DNA from: Alphaproteobacteria bacterium
GTDB lineage: Bacteria; Pseudomonadota; Alphaproteobacteria; Rickettsiales; JADKJE01
Assembly (NCBI GenBank): GCA_016722515.1
Contig: JADKJE010000001.1
Location: forward strand, 248,001 to 312,000
Direction of reading: 5' to 3'
Length of the DNA stretch: 64,000 nucleotides
This document shows, piece after piece, positions 9,317 to 17,426 of the stretch. The number at the start of each line of letters is the position of its first letter. Within the stretch, counting starts at the first letter, position 1. The translations under genes were made by a program, and so were the position numbers. The notes under the pieces are model-generated. The model was not told where the DNA came from and did no database searches. It saw nothing but the letters and a program-made list of their open reading frames with translations.

Positions 9317-10369
9317 TTATGGATATAATGGCGGAATAAGGAGCCCGGTGGTTTCAGGCAAGCCAAAGCAAATATTCATGTTTTGAATTGCCTGCCCGGA
9401 AGCACCTTTAACCAGGTTATCTATTACCGACACTAGGGTAATCCTGTTTTTAGTCCGCCCTTTAGCCACGGCAATCCGGCAATAATTAGATCCATACACC
9501 GCATGCGTTGACGGAAGATTATCTCCCTCCTCCACAATCACAAAGCTAGCGTTGCTGTAATATTGCTTTAAATGGTCCCGTAAGCTTTGCGCCGTTTGCC
9601 CAGGCACTGCCTCGACGTGGATTGTGGATAGAATACCCCGTGTCATGGGTGCAATCTGTGGGGTAAAATCAATCTCAATAGGCTCACCAGCAGCACGTGA
9701 TAAAGCCTGTTCAATTTCAGGGATATGCCGATGGTTGCCTATTTTATAGGGTTTCATCGATTCATTCACTTCACAAAAGAGGCTTGACTGGGTAGCACTC
9801 CTGCCAGCTCCGCTAATACCAGATTTTGAATCAATAATAATAGGGGTCGTTTGAATAAGCTTTGACTCTAATAACGGATAAAGCGGTAAAATAGCAGAAG
9901 TAGGGTAGCAACCAGGATTAGCAATAAGCCGTGTATTACGGATAAGGTGTTTATTAATTTCAACCAGGCCATACACAGCTTTTGCCTGTAATTGAGGTGC
10001 GCGATGCGGGTGGTCATACCACGTCGCATACGCATCAAGGTCATGCAGCCTGAAATCGGCAGAGAGGTCAATGACTGTAATATGTTCAGGAATGGCGGCT
10101 ACCACTTCCTGGGTGGTTCCATGAGGCAAACAACAAAACGCCACATCCACGTTACTAAAGTCTACCTCCTTAAGGGTGACAATGGTGGGCAGACCCCGGT
10201 CGCTCAAATGGGGATAAATACTGTCAATCGTGTTCCCCGCGCTTTTATCTGCCACTAATCCCACAATTTCTGCATTGGGATGAGTCAGGAGTAAACGGAT
10301 TAGCTCTGCCCCGGTATACCCGCTAGCCCCGATAACCAAACTCCGAATCCGCACATGATGATGATCCAT
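9317..10369 (-). CDS. argC: N-acetyl-gamma-glutamyl-phosphate reductase
   Basis: ArgC performs the third step of arginine synthesis, NADPH-dependent reduction of N-acetyl-glutamyl-phosphate to the semialdehyde. The 350-residue length fits the long (type 1) form. The Rossmann motif GASGYTGAELIRLL is at about residues 14–27. The active-site cysteine is in NPGCYPTSAIL (about 151–161) and is followed by SKSGISGAGR. The start has a clear AAAAGGA upstream. argJ, another gene of the pathway, lies far away at 47–48 kb, so arginine genes are scattered as is common in Alphaproteobacteria. Confidence 0.96.
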   Translation of the reverse strand: MDHHHVRIRSLVIGASGYTGAELIRLLLTHPNAEIVGLVADKSAGNTIDSIYPHLSDRGLPTIVTLKEVDFSNVDVAFCCLPHGTTQEVVAAIPEHITVIDLSADFRLHDLDAYATWYDHPHRAPQLQAKAVYGLVEINKHLIRNTRLIANPGCYPTSAILPLYPLLESKLIQTTPIIIDSKSGISGAGRSATQSSLFCEVNESMKPYKIGNHRHIPEIEQALSRAAGEPIEIDFTPQIAPMTRGILSTIHVEAVPGQTAQSLRDHLKQYYSNASFVIVEEGDNLPSTHAVYGSNYCRIAVAKGRTKNRITLVSVIDNLVKGASGQAIQNMNICFGLPETTGLLIPPLYP

Positions 10370-10513
10370 GAAAAATCCTTTTAGACCGTATTACAGCCCA
10401 TAAACACAGCCGGAAACCCCTACGACTCCCGGTCAAAATACCAAGACACGCCCTATTCTACGGCAAATTAGACCAACTCTCAATAAAATTTGGGAAACTC
10501 CCCATATTTTTCA

Positions 10514-10542
10514 TTGACAAGTATGCGATCTATTGAGATATT
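10514..10542 (+). promoter_or_regulatory. Sigma70-type promoter of rplM–rpsI
   Basis: A perfect −35 hexamer TTGACA (10514–10519) is followed after 17 bases by GATATT (10537–10542), a four-of-six −10 match, about 40 bases before the rplM start codon. Confidence 0.55.
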
Positions 10543-10584
10543 AAGTGGCCTTGGATAAGAAAATTTATTGATAGATGTGGTATT

Positions 10585-11064
10585 ATGACCAAACAAACAT
10601 ATTTTGCAAAAGGTTCTGAAGTTAAAAACAACTGGTACGTGGTTGACGCGGAGGATGTAGTCCTTGGTCGTCTGGCTTCGCAGGTTGCTATCATTTTGCG
10701 TGGTAAGCACAAACCTAGTTATACTCCGAACCTCCACGGTGGTGATAATGTAGTCATTATTAATGCCGGTAAAGTTAAGCTGACAGGCCGTAAGGCTGAG
10801 AGAAAAGTATATTACCGCCATACAGGCTTTGCTGGTGGTATTAAGCAAACCACCCCAGAAAAAATTCTGGCTGGTAAAGCACCTGGACGTGTGATCCGTC
10901 TGGCTATTCTCCGTATGCTTCCTAAAGAAGGGGTGATGCGCCGTAAACAATATAAAAGTTTGTATGTGTATCCAGGTTCTGAGCATCCGCATGAGGCCCA
11001 GCAGCCGCAAGTATTAAACCTTGCAGCTAAAAACACAAAAAACAAACGTCCACAACAAGCGTAA
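10585..11064 (+). CDS. rplM: 50S ribosomal protein L13
   Basis: The 159-residue protein has the L13 N-terminus with a WYVVDAEDVVLGRLAS block, the GDNVVIINA and KVKLTGRK region and the YRHTGFAGG motif, followed by the RMLPK segment. L13 is an early-assembling 23S rRNA-binding protein. The gene is followed by rpsI after 13 bases, the standard L13–S9 operon, with one promoter upstream and one terminator after rpsI. Confidence 0.98.
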   Translation: MTKQTYFAKGSEVKNNWYVVDAEDVVLGRLASQVAIILRGKHKPSYTPNLHGGDNVVIINAGKVKLTGRKAERKVYYRHTGFAGGIKQTTPEKILAGKAPGRVIRLAILRMLPKEGVMRRKQYKSLYVYPGSEHPHEAQQPQVLNLAAKNTKNKRPQQA

Positions 11065-11077
11065 GGGTTAGGATATC

Positions 11078-11590
11078 ATGAAAAATGCTTTTCAAAATGT
11101 TCGTCTTCAAAAGAAGCCAGAAGCAGTAGTAACTCCAGTTGCACATGAGCAGCCAGTGGTTGAAGTTACGCGCAAACCTAAAAAAGACAAGCTAGGTCGT
11201 GCGTATGCAACTGGCCGCAGAAAAGAATCTTCTGCACGCGTGTGGATTAAACTACGTGCTGGCGCAACGGCTACCTTCATCATCAATGGCAGACCCGTTG
11301 AGACGTACCTAGCTCGTAAAGTACTGCAAATGATTGTCAACCAACCATTCGCAGCCACCAAAACAGAAGGCCAATTTGATGTATTCTGCACCGTTAAAGG
11401 TGGAGGTCTTTCTGGACAAGCTGGAGCTATCCGTCACGGTATCGCTCGTGCACTCGATAATTTCGATCCTCAAGCCTATCATAAAATTCTCCGCAGCCTT
11501 GGATTCTTAACACGTGACCCACGTGCGGTTGAGCGTAAAAAAGCAGGTCTCAAGAAAGCCCGTAAGAAACCACAATTCTCTAAACGTTAA
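11078..11590 (+). CDS. rpsI: 30S ribosomal protein S9
   Basis: The first about 40 residues form a lineage-type N-terminal extension. The S9 core starts at YATGRRKESSARVW (about 46–59), continues through the GGGLSGQAGAIRHGIARAL block and ends with the basic tail KKARKKPQFSKR, which reaches the P-site tRNA in the ribosome. The 170-residue length is within the range for Alphaproteobacteria with the extension. It is the second gene of the rplM–rpsI operon. Confidence 0.98.
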   Translation: MKNAFQNVRLQKKPEAVVTPVAHEQPVVEVTRKPKKDKLGRAYATGRRKESSARVWIKLRAGATATFIINGRPVETYLARKVLQMIVNQPFAATKTEGQFDVFCTVKGGGLSGQAGAIRHGIARALDNFDPQAYHKILRSLGFLTRDPRAVERKKAGLKKARKKPQFSKR

Positions 11591-11617
11591 TTTTTTATTT
11601 GTGGTTTACAAATTCTT

Positions 11618-11649
11618 AAAAACCCCTTGTTTCACAAGGGGTTTTTTTT
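11618..11649 (+). terminator. Intrinsic terminator of rplM–rpsI
   Basis: The stem AAAACCCCTTGT / ACAAGGGGTTTT with a three-base loop is followed by a run of eight T, 28 bases after the rpsI stop codon. Confidence 0.92.
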
Positions 11650-11813
11650 GTTTATTCTAAGAGTTAGATTTTAGTGATATGCAATGGGGGGGCCATTTTT
11701 AGATGAGGGCTCACCCATCATTCATATAAAGAAAGAATATGAGTAGTTTGTAGGCAGACCAGCTCTCCAATGTGCCGTTATTCGTACCTTTTTCTAAGCA
11801 GGCTGGACAAAAC

Positions 11814-12021
11814 ATGCTGCATTCAGGAGAATGCAGCCATGACAACACTCCTTGTGCAGCCCTCGGGGCAAATGCCTCATCCAAATCTTAACGTATGGGC
11901 GTGGACTCCTACGGCTCACCATTCATTCCCAAACAACGATGTCGTCGCAAAAGTCTCGAGATACCCAAGGACGCTCTGCCAAGTCTTCAAAGCGAAGGAC
12001 TTAACTATTGGACAAAAATAA
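11814..12021 (+). CDS. Possible 60-residue ORF behind a start-codon hairpin
   Basis: A hairpin of CTGCATTC (11817–11824) and GAATGCAG (11829–11836) presents AGGA in its loop, and an ATG follows at 11839. The frame runs 60 codons to 12021. The peptide contains a WAWT stretch and is otherwise unremarkable, with no signal peptide. It lies in the 660-bp region between rpsI and the convergent cysK. The arrangement could be a structured leader, a translationally controlled small protein or a chance ORF; codon content gives no strong support. No other gene is seen in 11650–12197. Confidence 0.28.
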
Positions 12022-12197
12022 TTGAACAACAAAAACAACATAAGAATAACGATAAGAGCCAGAGCTTCATCAAAAAATAACAATAATTTCTAGATAAAAC
12101 GCACAGAAATCCCGATTACGCGTCAAGCATAAAATCCATTCTTCCAACGCATGACACACATGAAAACGCACGAATCATGTTATTCCCTCCCTCCATA

Positions 12198-12238
12198 AAA
12201 AAAGCACCCCCAAAGCAAACGCTTGAGGGTGCCTTAAA
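12198..12238 (-). terminator. Intrinsic terminator of cysK
   Basis: On the minus strand GGCACCCTC and GGGGGTGC arms flank an A/T-containing loop and are followed by seven T, just downstream of the cysK stop. Confidence 0.85.
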
Positions 12239-12250
12239 AAATCAAAAAAA

Positions 12251-13240
12251 TTACATACCGTCAAACAACGCCGTAGAAATATAACGCTCAGAACAGGATG
12301 CCACAATAACAACAATTGTTTTACCCTTATTCTCAGGACGCTTAGCCACTTCAATTGCAGCAGCAACCGTAGCTCCAGAAGAAATCCCCACTGGAACCCC
12401 CTCTTTCACGGCCAACAGGCGCGCTGTTTCAAAAGAGGCATCATTGCTAATTGTAATCACTTCGTCAATAATCGTACGATCCAGTACATCAGGGATAAAA
12501 CCCGCCCCAATCCCTTGAATCTTATGCGGACCTGGAGCTCCACCGGATAATATTGGACTATCTTCAGGCTCAACAGCGATTATTTTAACGGAAGGTTTGA
12601 GTTTCTTTAACACTTGACCTGCACCAGTAATGGTTCCCCCCGTGCCCACACCTGCGATAAAAATATCAACTTTACCATCAGTATCATTCCAAATCTCTTG
12701 TGCCGTCGTGCTGCGATGAATAGCAGGATTGGCCATATTCTGGAATTGCTGCAAAATAATGGCTTGGGGATTAGACGCTAAAATTTCTTCTGCTTTAGCA
12801 ATGGCACCACGCATCCCCTTAGATGCTTCCGTCAATACCAATTCAGCCCCTAAAAATCTCAGCATCTTACGACGCTCAACCGACATGCTTTCAGGCATCG
12901 TTAAAATAAGCTTATAGCCTTTGGCTGCACAAATAAATGCTAGTGCAATCCCGGTGTTTCCAGAAGTAGGTTCTATAATCACCGAATCCGCCTTCAATTT
13001 CCCCTCTATCTCAGCGGCCTCAACCATGGATAAAGCCAGGCGGTCCTTAATAGACGATAAGGGATTAAAAAATTCGAGTTTCATGTAAATATCTGCCACA
13101 CAACCTTGTTCTTTGGCCAAGCGGTTCATTCTTACTAACGGGGTATCGCCAATGGTTTCGATAATCGAATTATAAACACGTCCCCTGCCCTTTGTGGAAT
13201 GGTCTTTTTCAATTTTATCAATAGTCGCTTGCGTTGTCAT
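12251..13240 (-). CDS. cysK: Cysteine synthase (O-acetylserine sulfhydrylase)
   Basis: This fold-type II PLP enzyme makes cysteine from O-acetylserine and sulfide. The PLP lysine is in the SSIKDRLAL context (about residue 60 of the 329-residue form). The substrate loop EPTSGNTGIALA follows at about 90–101, and the phosphate-binding GVGTGGTITG is at about 195–204. The chosen ATG at 13240 has AGAGG just upstream; an in-frame start 33 bases earlier adds a non-conserved leader. The Rrf2 regulator lies 91 bp upstream on the same strand, suggesting regulation by cysteine or sulfur status, as known for some Rrf2 proteins such as CymR. Confidence 0.95.
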   Translation of the reverse strand: MTTQATIDKIEKDHSTKGRGRVYNSIIETIGDTPLVRMNRLAKEQGCVADIYMKLEFFNPLSSIKDRLALSMVEAAEIEGKLKADSVIIEPTSGNTGIALAFICAAKGYKLILTMPESMSVERRKMLRFLGAELVLTEASKGMRGAIAKAEEILASNPQAIILQQFQNMANPAIHRSTTAQEIWNDTDGKVDIFIAGVGTGGTITGAGQVLKKLKPSVKIIAVEPEDSPILSGGAPGPHKIQGIGAGFIPDVLDRTIIDEVITISNDASFETARLLAVKEGVPVGISSGATVAAAIEVAKRPENKGKTIVVIVASCSERYISTALFDGM

Positions 13241-13331
13241 AAACCCTCTTCTAACGATTGCACGCTTTAACATTCATCCTAATGATGAGCCATCAAGTCG
13301 TAGCACAAAATAGTGCTAAAAACAAGACACC

Positions 13332-13763
13332 TTAAATGACAAAATTTCCTTCAGATTTTAAGCCAGAGGGTCTATGTTTGCGACAGGCAACAACCAAATC
13401 ATCCAGGGTATGTTGCTGCAACAATACATGAATCCGCCCATCCAACTCCGCTCCAAAAATGCCGATATACTCAGGAAGCTCAGGCTCATTTGCTACATTA
13501 GCTTCATCAGCATTCATGACAACCGTATATATATCAGAAATACAAATCTTACGTCTTTCTTTACCAAGAAAATAACCTCCTCTTGGTCCGCGGACACTTC
13601 GCAACACCTTCTCTTTGACCAGCCCCTGCAAAATAACTTCCAAGTAACGTGGCGGTAACGACAGGTATTCGGCTAGTTCTTTAGCCCCAACAGGCTTTTC
13701 TATACTTGCCAATGAAATGTAGACAAGCGCATCTAACGTAACATAAAATTTTCTAGGCAGCAT
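13332..13763 (-). CDS. Rrf2-family transcriptional regulator
   Basis: The 143-residue protein has the Rrf2 winged helix-turn-helix (about residues 5–70), with PVGAKELAEYLSLPPRYLEVIL as the recognition segment (about 26–47) and a GPRGGYFLG wing. It lacks the three clustered cysteines that hold the Fe-S cluster in IscR/NsrR, so a cluster-free sensor such as CymR is the closer analogue. It overlaps the end of dut by 11 bp and precedes cysK, so dut–rrf2–cysK probably form one transcript and the regulator may control cysK. Target specificity is inferred from context only. Confidence 0.88.
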   Translation of the reverse strand: MLPRKFYVTLDALVYISLASIEKPVGAKELAEYLSLPPRYLEVILQGLVKEKVLRSVRGPRGGYFLGKERRKICISDIYTVVMNADEANVANEPELPEYIGIFGAELDGRIHVLLQQHTLDDLVVACRKHRPSGLKSEGNFVI

Positions 13764-14238
13764 GGGGCGTTACCACATTTTTGGAAAGTTGATCCACTCC
13801 AGTTGAGCCAAAACCACCTTGTCCACGGCTGCTTTCATCAAGCTCAACAACCGCATTCCAGCTAATTCGCTGGTATGCAGCGATCACCAATTGTGCAATT
13901 CTCATGCCATGGGTGATGATGAATGCTTCCTGACTTGTATTCACAAGTAATACCTTAACTTCACCTCTGTAGTCGGCATCAATTGTCCCTGGCGCATTCA
14001 GCACGGTAATGCCATTTTTATAAGCAAGACCAGATCGTGGGCGTACCTGGGCTTCAAAGCCTTCCGGTAGGGCAATAGCAATACCGGTTGGAACCAACAT
14101 GCGTGCGTGGGGAGCCAATGTGATTTCTTCCGAAATAGCAGCCATTAAATCCATCCCAGCGCTGGAAACCGTTGCATAAGCAGGCAAGGGCAATCCTTCT
14201 GCATGCGGCAATATTTTTATACTAACGCTTAATTCCAT
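13753..14238 (-). CDS. dut: dUTP diphosphatase
   Basis: Dut hydrolyses dUTP to dUMP, limiting uracil in DNA and feeding thymidylate synthesis. The five family motifs are visible: SAGMDLMA, PRSGLAYKNG, GTIDADYRGE with the catalytic aspartate, RIAQLVI and the C-terminal RGQGGFGSTG. The ATG at 14238 follows AAGGA by eight bases; an upstream in-frame ATG eight codons earlier has no such site. Length 161 residues fits the homotrimeric enzyme. The 3' end overlaps the rrf2 start. Confidence 0.95.
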   Translation of the reverse strand: MELSVSIKILPHAEGLPLPAYATVSSAGMDLMAAISEEITLAPHARMLVPTGIAIALPEGFEAQVRPRSGLAYKNGITVLNAPGTIDADYRGEVKVLLVNTSQEAFIITHGMRIAQLVIAAYQRISWNAVVELDESSRGQGGFGSTGVDQLSKNVVTPHAA

Positions 14239-14308
14239 ACGCAATCCTTCTATAGCTATCATTTTAATGTTCTAAAAAAACTACACCAAAATGACGTAAT
14301 TTTAAATA

Positions 14309-15025
14309 TTATTTTTTGCGTTTAGCTTCTTCTTGTTCCAAAAAAATTATTTTTTCCTGATAGCTCCTTGGACTGATCGTTGGTAATTCAATGCTCGTGT
14401 AGTAGGTTACCTCCCCCTCTTTTTTCCAGCGATGAAAATAATAAGGCCCCGAATCAACCGTATTCAACGCCAAATACGCTTTATTCCAATACCAGCGATA
14501 AGAGCCATTATTTGAAACAATCCAATCCCCATAACGAAAATTCCCCACCATGTATCGAGCGGGATGCTGGGATTTCCCCTGATTAATCTCCGTTAACATT
14601 TGTATCCAATCCAACCATGATGCGTTGTAAACCTCTGGCGCAAGCCCTTTCTGTAGACGCATTATTTCATTTTTGATATCAGCATTTTTTTCGGGTTGGC
14701 TACTTACTGCTATGACTTGTTTGACAATATCGACTCGTTGCTGCAAATTAATCATTTTGGCACTATAGAGATAAGCCTCACGTTCACATATCTCTAAAAA
14801 ATCAGTCCACGAATCCTGCGATTGTTTTTGTTTCCTGATGGTATCGCATAAATCACTGATTACTTTCTGGTTAGCGAGCATTTCATGGCCAATTTGCTCT
14901 TTGAGGTGGATTAACGACGTATCCAGCGCCAAAAGCTGCTTTTCGCTTTCAGTTTTTGAATCGCATCCTGCTGAGAAACCAAGCAACAGAAACGTTATAA
15001 TGACTGATCTCTTGAACCTATTCAT
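14309..15025 (-). CDS. Lipoprotein of unknown function
   Basis: The N-terminus has basic residues, a hydrophobic stretch and a lipobox (FSAGC, Cys at about residue 21), so the mature protein should be lipid-anchored. The remaining about 215 residues are mostly helical and charged, with several Trp/Tyr near residues 140–205 and a basic Lys-rich end. I recognise no family. It lies upstream of dut on the same strand (47 bp to the upstream ATG of dut) and is divergent from pyrE. Confidence 0.7.
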   Translation of the reverse strand: MNRFKRSVIITFLLLGFSAGCDSKTESEKQLLALDTSLIHLKEQIGHEMLANQKVISDLCDTIRKQKQSQDSWTDFLEICEREAYLYSAKMINLQQRVDIVKQVIAVSSQPEKNADIKNEIMRLQKGLAPEVYNASWLDWIQMLTEINQGKSQHPARYMVGNFRYGDWIVSNNGSYRWYWNKAYLALNTVDSGPYYFHRWKKEGEVTYYTSIELPTISPRSYQEKIIFLEQEEAKRKK

Positions 15026-15107
15026 CTTAATATGCTACTTGCTAATTTAGTCGATTTCCAGTACTTCTTGAACAAACTTCAGTCACATCATTGAATAAGG
15101 GTTCCCC

Positions 15108-15695
15108 ATGGATAAACAAGCAATCCTCAGCGAATTTGAAAATGCTCATGCCATTCTAAGAGGCCATTTTATCCTCTCATCTGGCCTGCGTAGTGATACC
15201 TATATGCAATGTGCCAGGGTATTAATGGATGCTGCAAGAGCCGACCGCTTATGCAAGGCACTGGCAGGAAAACTTAAACAGGAACTAGGAGATATCCAGC
15301 TAGATGCCGTCGTTGCCCCTGCCATGGGCGGCGTTATCGTGGGTTACGAAATGGGCCGCCAACTCGGTGTTCCTTCCATGTTTTGTGAACGGGTCGAAGG
15401 GATGTTTACTCTCCGACGTGGTTTTGAAATAGCCAAGGGTGCAAAAGTGCTCGTGGTTGAAGACGTCGTAACCACCGGTAAATCATCGATAGAAACCTTT
15501 GAATGTATCCGTGCCTATGGTGGCGAAGTTATAGCAGAAACCTGTCTGATTGACCGAACAAACGGCTCAGTAGACTTGGGAGTTCCTCTCATTTCATTGA
15601 TGACGTTAGATATAAAAACCTACGACCCAGCCAATCTCCCCCCTGAACTGGCTGCCATACCAGCACTAAAGCCAGGGAGCAGAGGGCTGAAATAA
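15108..15695 (+). CDS. pyrE: Orotate phosphoribosyltransferase
   Basis: PyrE joins orotate to PRPP to make OMP in pyrimidine synthesis. The PRPP-binding motif VLVVEDVVTTGKSS is at about residues 114–127, and the flexible-loop region ERVEGMFTLRRGFEI (about 92–106) carries the catalytic basic residues. The 195-residue length is normal for the longer PyrE subgroup. It stands alone on the plus strand between minus-strand genes. Confidence 0.95.
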   Translation: MDKQAILSEFENAHAILRGHFILSSGLRSDTYMQCARVLMDAARADRLCKALAGKLKQELGDIQLDAVVAPAMGGVIVGYEMGRQLGVPSMFCERVEGMFTLRRGFEIAKGAKVLVVEDVVTTGKSSIETFECIRAYGGEVIAETCLIDRTNGSVDLGVPLISLMTLDIKTYDPANLPPELAAIPALKPGSRGLK

Positions 15696-15799
15696 ATTCG
15701 GATGGGGAAAAGCACTCGTGTTCCATCTCGTTTTTCTGCCTTAGTACACACCATTGTACACGACAGCAGAAGACGAAGCTGGAACCGAACTATTTTTAA

Positions 15800-16264
15800 T
15801 TAAAACTCATTTACGTCATCATCAATATGCTGACGTTCATATTGTTCATGGCGTTCTTGTGCTTCAATACACAACGTAGCAATCGGTCTGGCTTCTAAAC
15901 GAGCGACACCAATTTTCTCACCCGTTTCCTCGCAATAGCCATATTCACCATTTTCGATGCGACCAAGCGCAGAATCAATTTTGCTTAATAATTTACGATA
16001 ACGGTCACGCGTACGCAGTTCAAGCGATGTATTGAAGGATTTACCGGCGGCATCATTTTCATCAGCCTCACGCCATTCTTCTGTTTGCAATTCTTCAAGG
16101 GTTTTTTGGGATGATTTCAATAACTCTTCACGCCATTCTTCTAATTTTTGGCGGAAATATTCTAAATGTTGTGGGCACATGTATTCTTCTTTATCGGTAG
16201 GTTTATAACCTTTTGGAAGAACAACTTGATCTTTATCTTTTTCTTTAGCAGCTGATTTTGGCAT
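15800..16264 (-). CDS. dksA: DksA-family RNA polymerase-binding factor
   Basis: DksA enters the RNA polymerase secondary channel and acts with ppGpp at stringent-control promoters. The N-terminal coiled coil spans about residues 35–105 and carries an Asp-rich turn (READENDAAGKS, about 66–77). The C-terminal zinc-finger region reads YCEETGEKIG…RLEARPIATLCIEAQE, keeping two of the four canonical cysteines (the positions that are Thr and Ala here are Cys in the enterobacterial protein). This variant is common in Alphaproteobacteria. Length 154 residues is standard. Confidence 0.93.
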   Translation of the reverse strand: MPKSAAKEKDKDQVVLPKGYKPTDKEEYMCPQHLEYFRQKLEEWREELLKSSQKTLEELQTEEWREADENDAAGKSFNTSLELRTRDRYRKLLSKIDSALGRIENGEYGYCEETGEKIGVARLEARPIATLCIEAQERHEQYERQHIDDDVNEF

Positions 16265-16412
16265 ATGAATTCCTCTTATGTTAATAATATAAGTATCACT
16301 TCAACTAGTTAAGCAATTCCTATAGATCCCAAACTAACTAACATTATCTCTCCATTATACCCCAGGCATAATCAAGAATCAAGTAGGCTAAACGTCAATA
16401 TCAAGCCATCAT

Positions 16413-17417
16413 TCAGTCGGTAATCTGGACTCCCTGCACTTCTAGATGCGACATATCAATGTAAGGATGAATAAATATTTCCGGTGGCAAAGTACAGGTT
16501 ATCCCTCTGCCGTCTTGTGTTTTTGACAAACGAAAAACCTTATAAGCCAAAGCCAGACCACGCCATACTGGCGATATAATGGTTTCCGTATTGATAGTCT
16601 TACGAAAACGTTCCAATATCACTCCTCTGCCACCATCACGAATCGTCAAATTCAGACCAAAGCCGTTTCCTGAAACCACCGCATGGACGGGTCCCAATGG
16701 TTCCGTTGCCTCAGCAAGAGTATGGGTGATAAAATGATCTAATTTGCCTGATAATAATAGCCTATTTTTTAAAAATGAAACTCCGCACATCCCGTGCTCA
16801 ATTCCATTTTCAAGCAGTTGATATATAGCCTCAACTACATCACAAGGTGATTCATAATTAAGCGCCAGTCGAGCAGCGGCCTCAGGTGCCTCTTTTAATG
16901 ATACAATTTTTATATCTTTGGTCGCACGCTCAGCACCATTATGTTGAAAATACGATTCAAAATAGCGCTGCCGTAATAGCTTACGGATAGGGGATCGAAG
17001 ATGGGCGGTTAAAGTCGCTTCGTTAAACGGTTTGGGGATGACATACTCCACCCCTTCATTTACTAATAAAGCAAGGTCGTTATCATTAATCTTACCGGTT
17101 TGGAACATCACAACCATATTTTTTAAATGAGGCTTCTGTTTTATAAAACGATACAGGAGCAACCCATCCATGCGCGGCATCATTCTATCCAGCAATGCTA
17201 TATGAACCTGGTCTTGATGCTGCAAGTAATGCCAAGCCGTATCACCATCATCAAAAATACGAACAGAACCAAATCCTAGCTTTTTTGCTAATAAGTGGTG
17301 CGTAATATGGCGATTAGAATCATCATCATCGGCAACCACAATATTGATACTGCTAAAATCCTCATAAAGATTAGCAGACGAACAGGAAATAGACGATTTT
17401 GACAGTTGTTCGTTCAT
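16413..17417 (-). CDS. Response regulator with C-terminal HATPase-like domain
   Basis: The receiver domain spans about residues 22–145, with the acidic DDDD cluster (30–33), phosphoacceptor Asp77 in LLDRMMPRMDG and Lys129 in IPKPF. The output is not a DNA-binding domain: residues about 165–330 contain an N-box-like ENGIEHG, an IRDGGRG G1-type box and a weak G2 region, the pattern of GHKL ATPases of the SpoIIAB/RsbW type. It could act as a phosphorylation-gated kinase or adaptor. A perfect AAGGAGG precedes the ATG. It begins nine bases after the upstream histidine kinase and is surely its operon partner. Confidence 0.85.
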   Translation of the reverse strand: MNEQLSKSSISCSSANLYEDFSSINIVVADDDDSNRHITHHLLAKKLGFGSVRIFDDGDTAWHYLQHQDQVHIALLDRMMPRMDGLLLYRFIKQKPHLKNMVVMFQTGKINDNDLALLVNEGVEYVIPKPFNEATLTAHLRSPIRKLLRQRYFESYFQHNGAERATKDIKIVSLKEAPEAAARLALNYESPCDVVEAIYQLLENGIEHGMCGVSFLKNRLLLSGKLDHFITHTLAEATEPLGPVHAVVSGNGFGLNLTIRDGGRGVILERFRKTINTETIISPVWRGLALAYKVFRLSKTQDGRGITCTLPPEIFIHPYIDMSHLEVQGVQITD

Positions 17418-17426
17418 GGTACCTCC

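Noticed and set aside
10480..11010. 176-codon minus-strand ORF over rplM
   Set aside because: It is antisense to the rplM gene and its promoter.
11670..12100. tmRNA, 4.5S RNA or 6S RNA in the gap after rpsI
   Set aside because: No tag-peptide frame, no GGAAG-GAAGCAGCC-type SRP motif and no 6S-like central bubble were seen.
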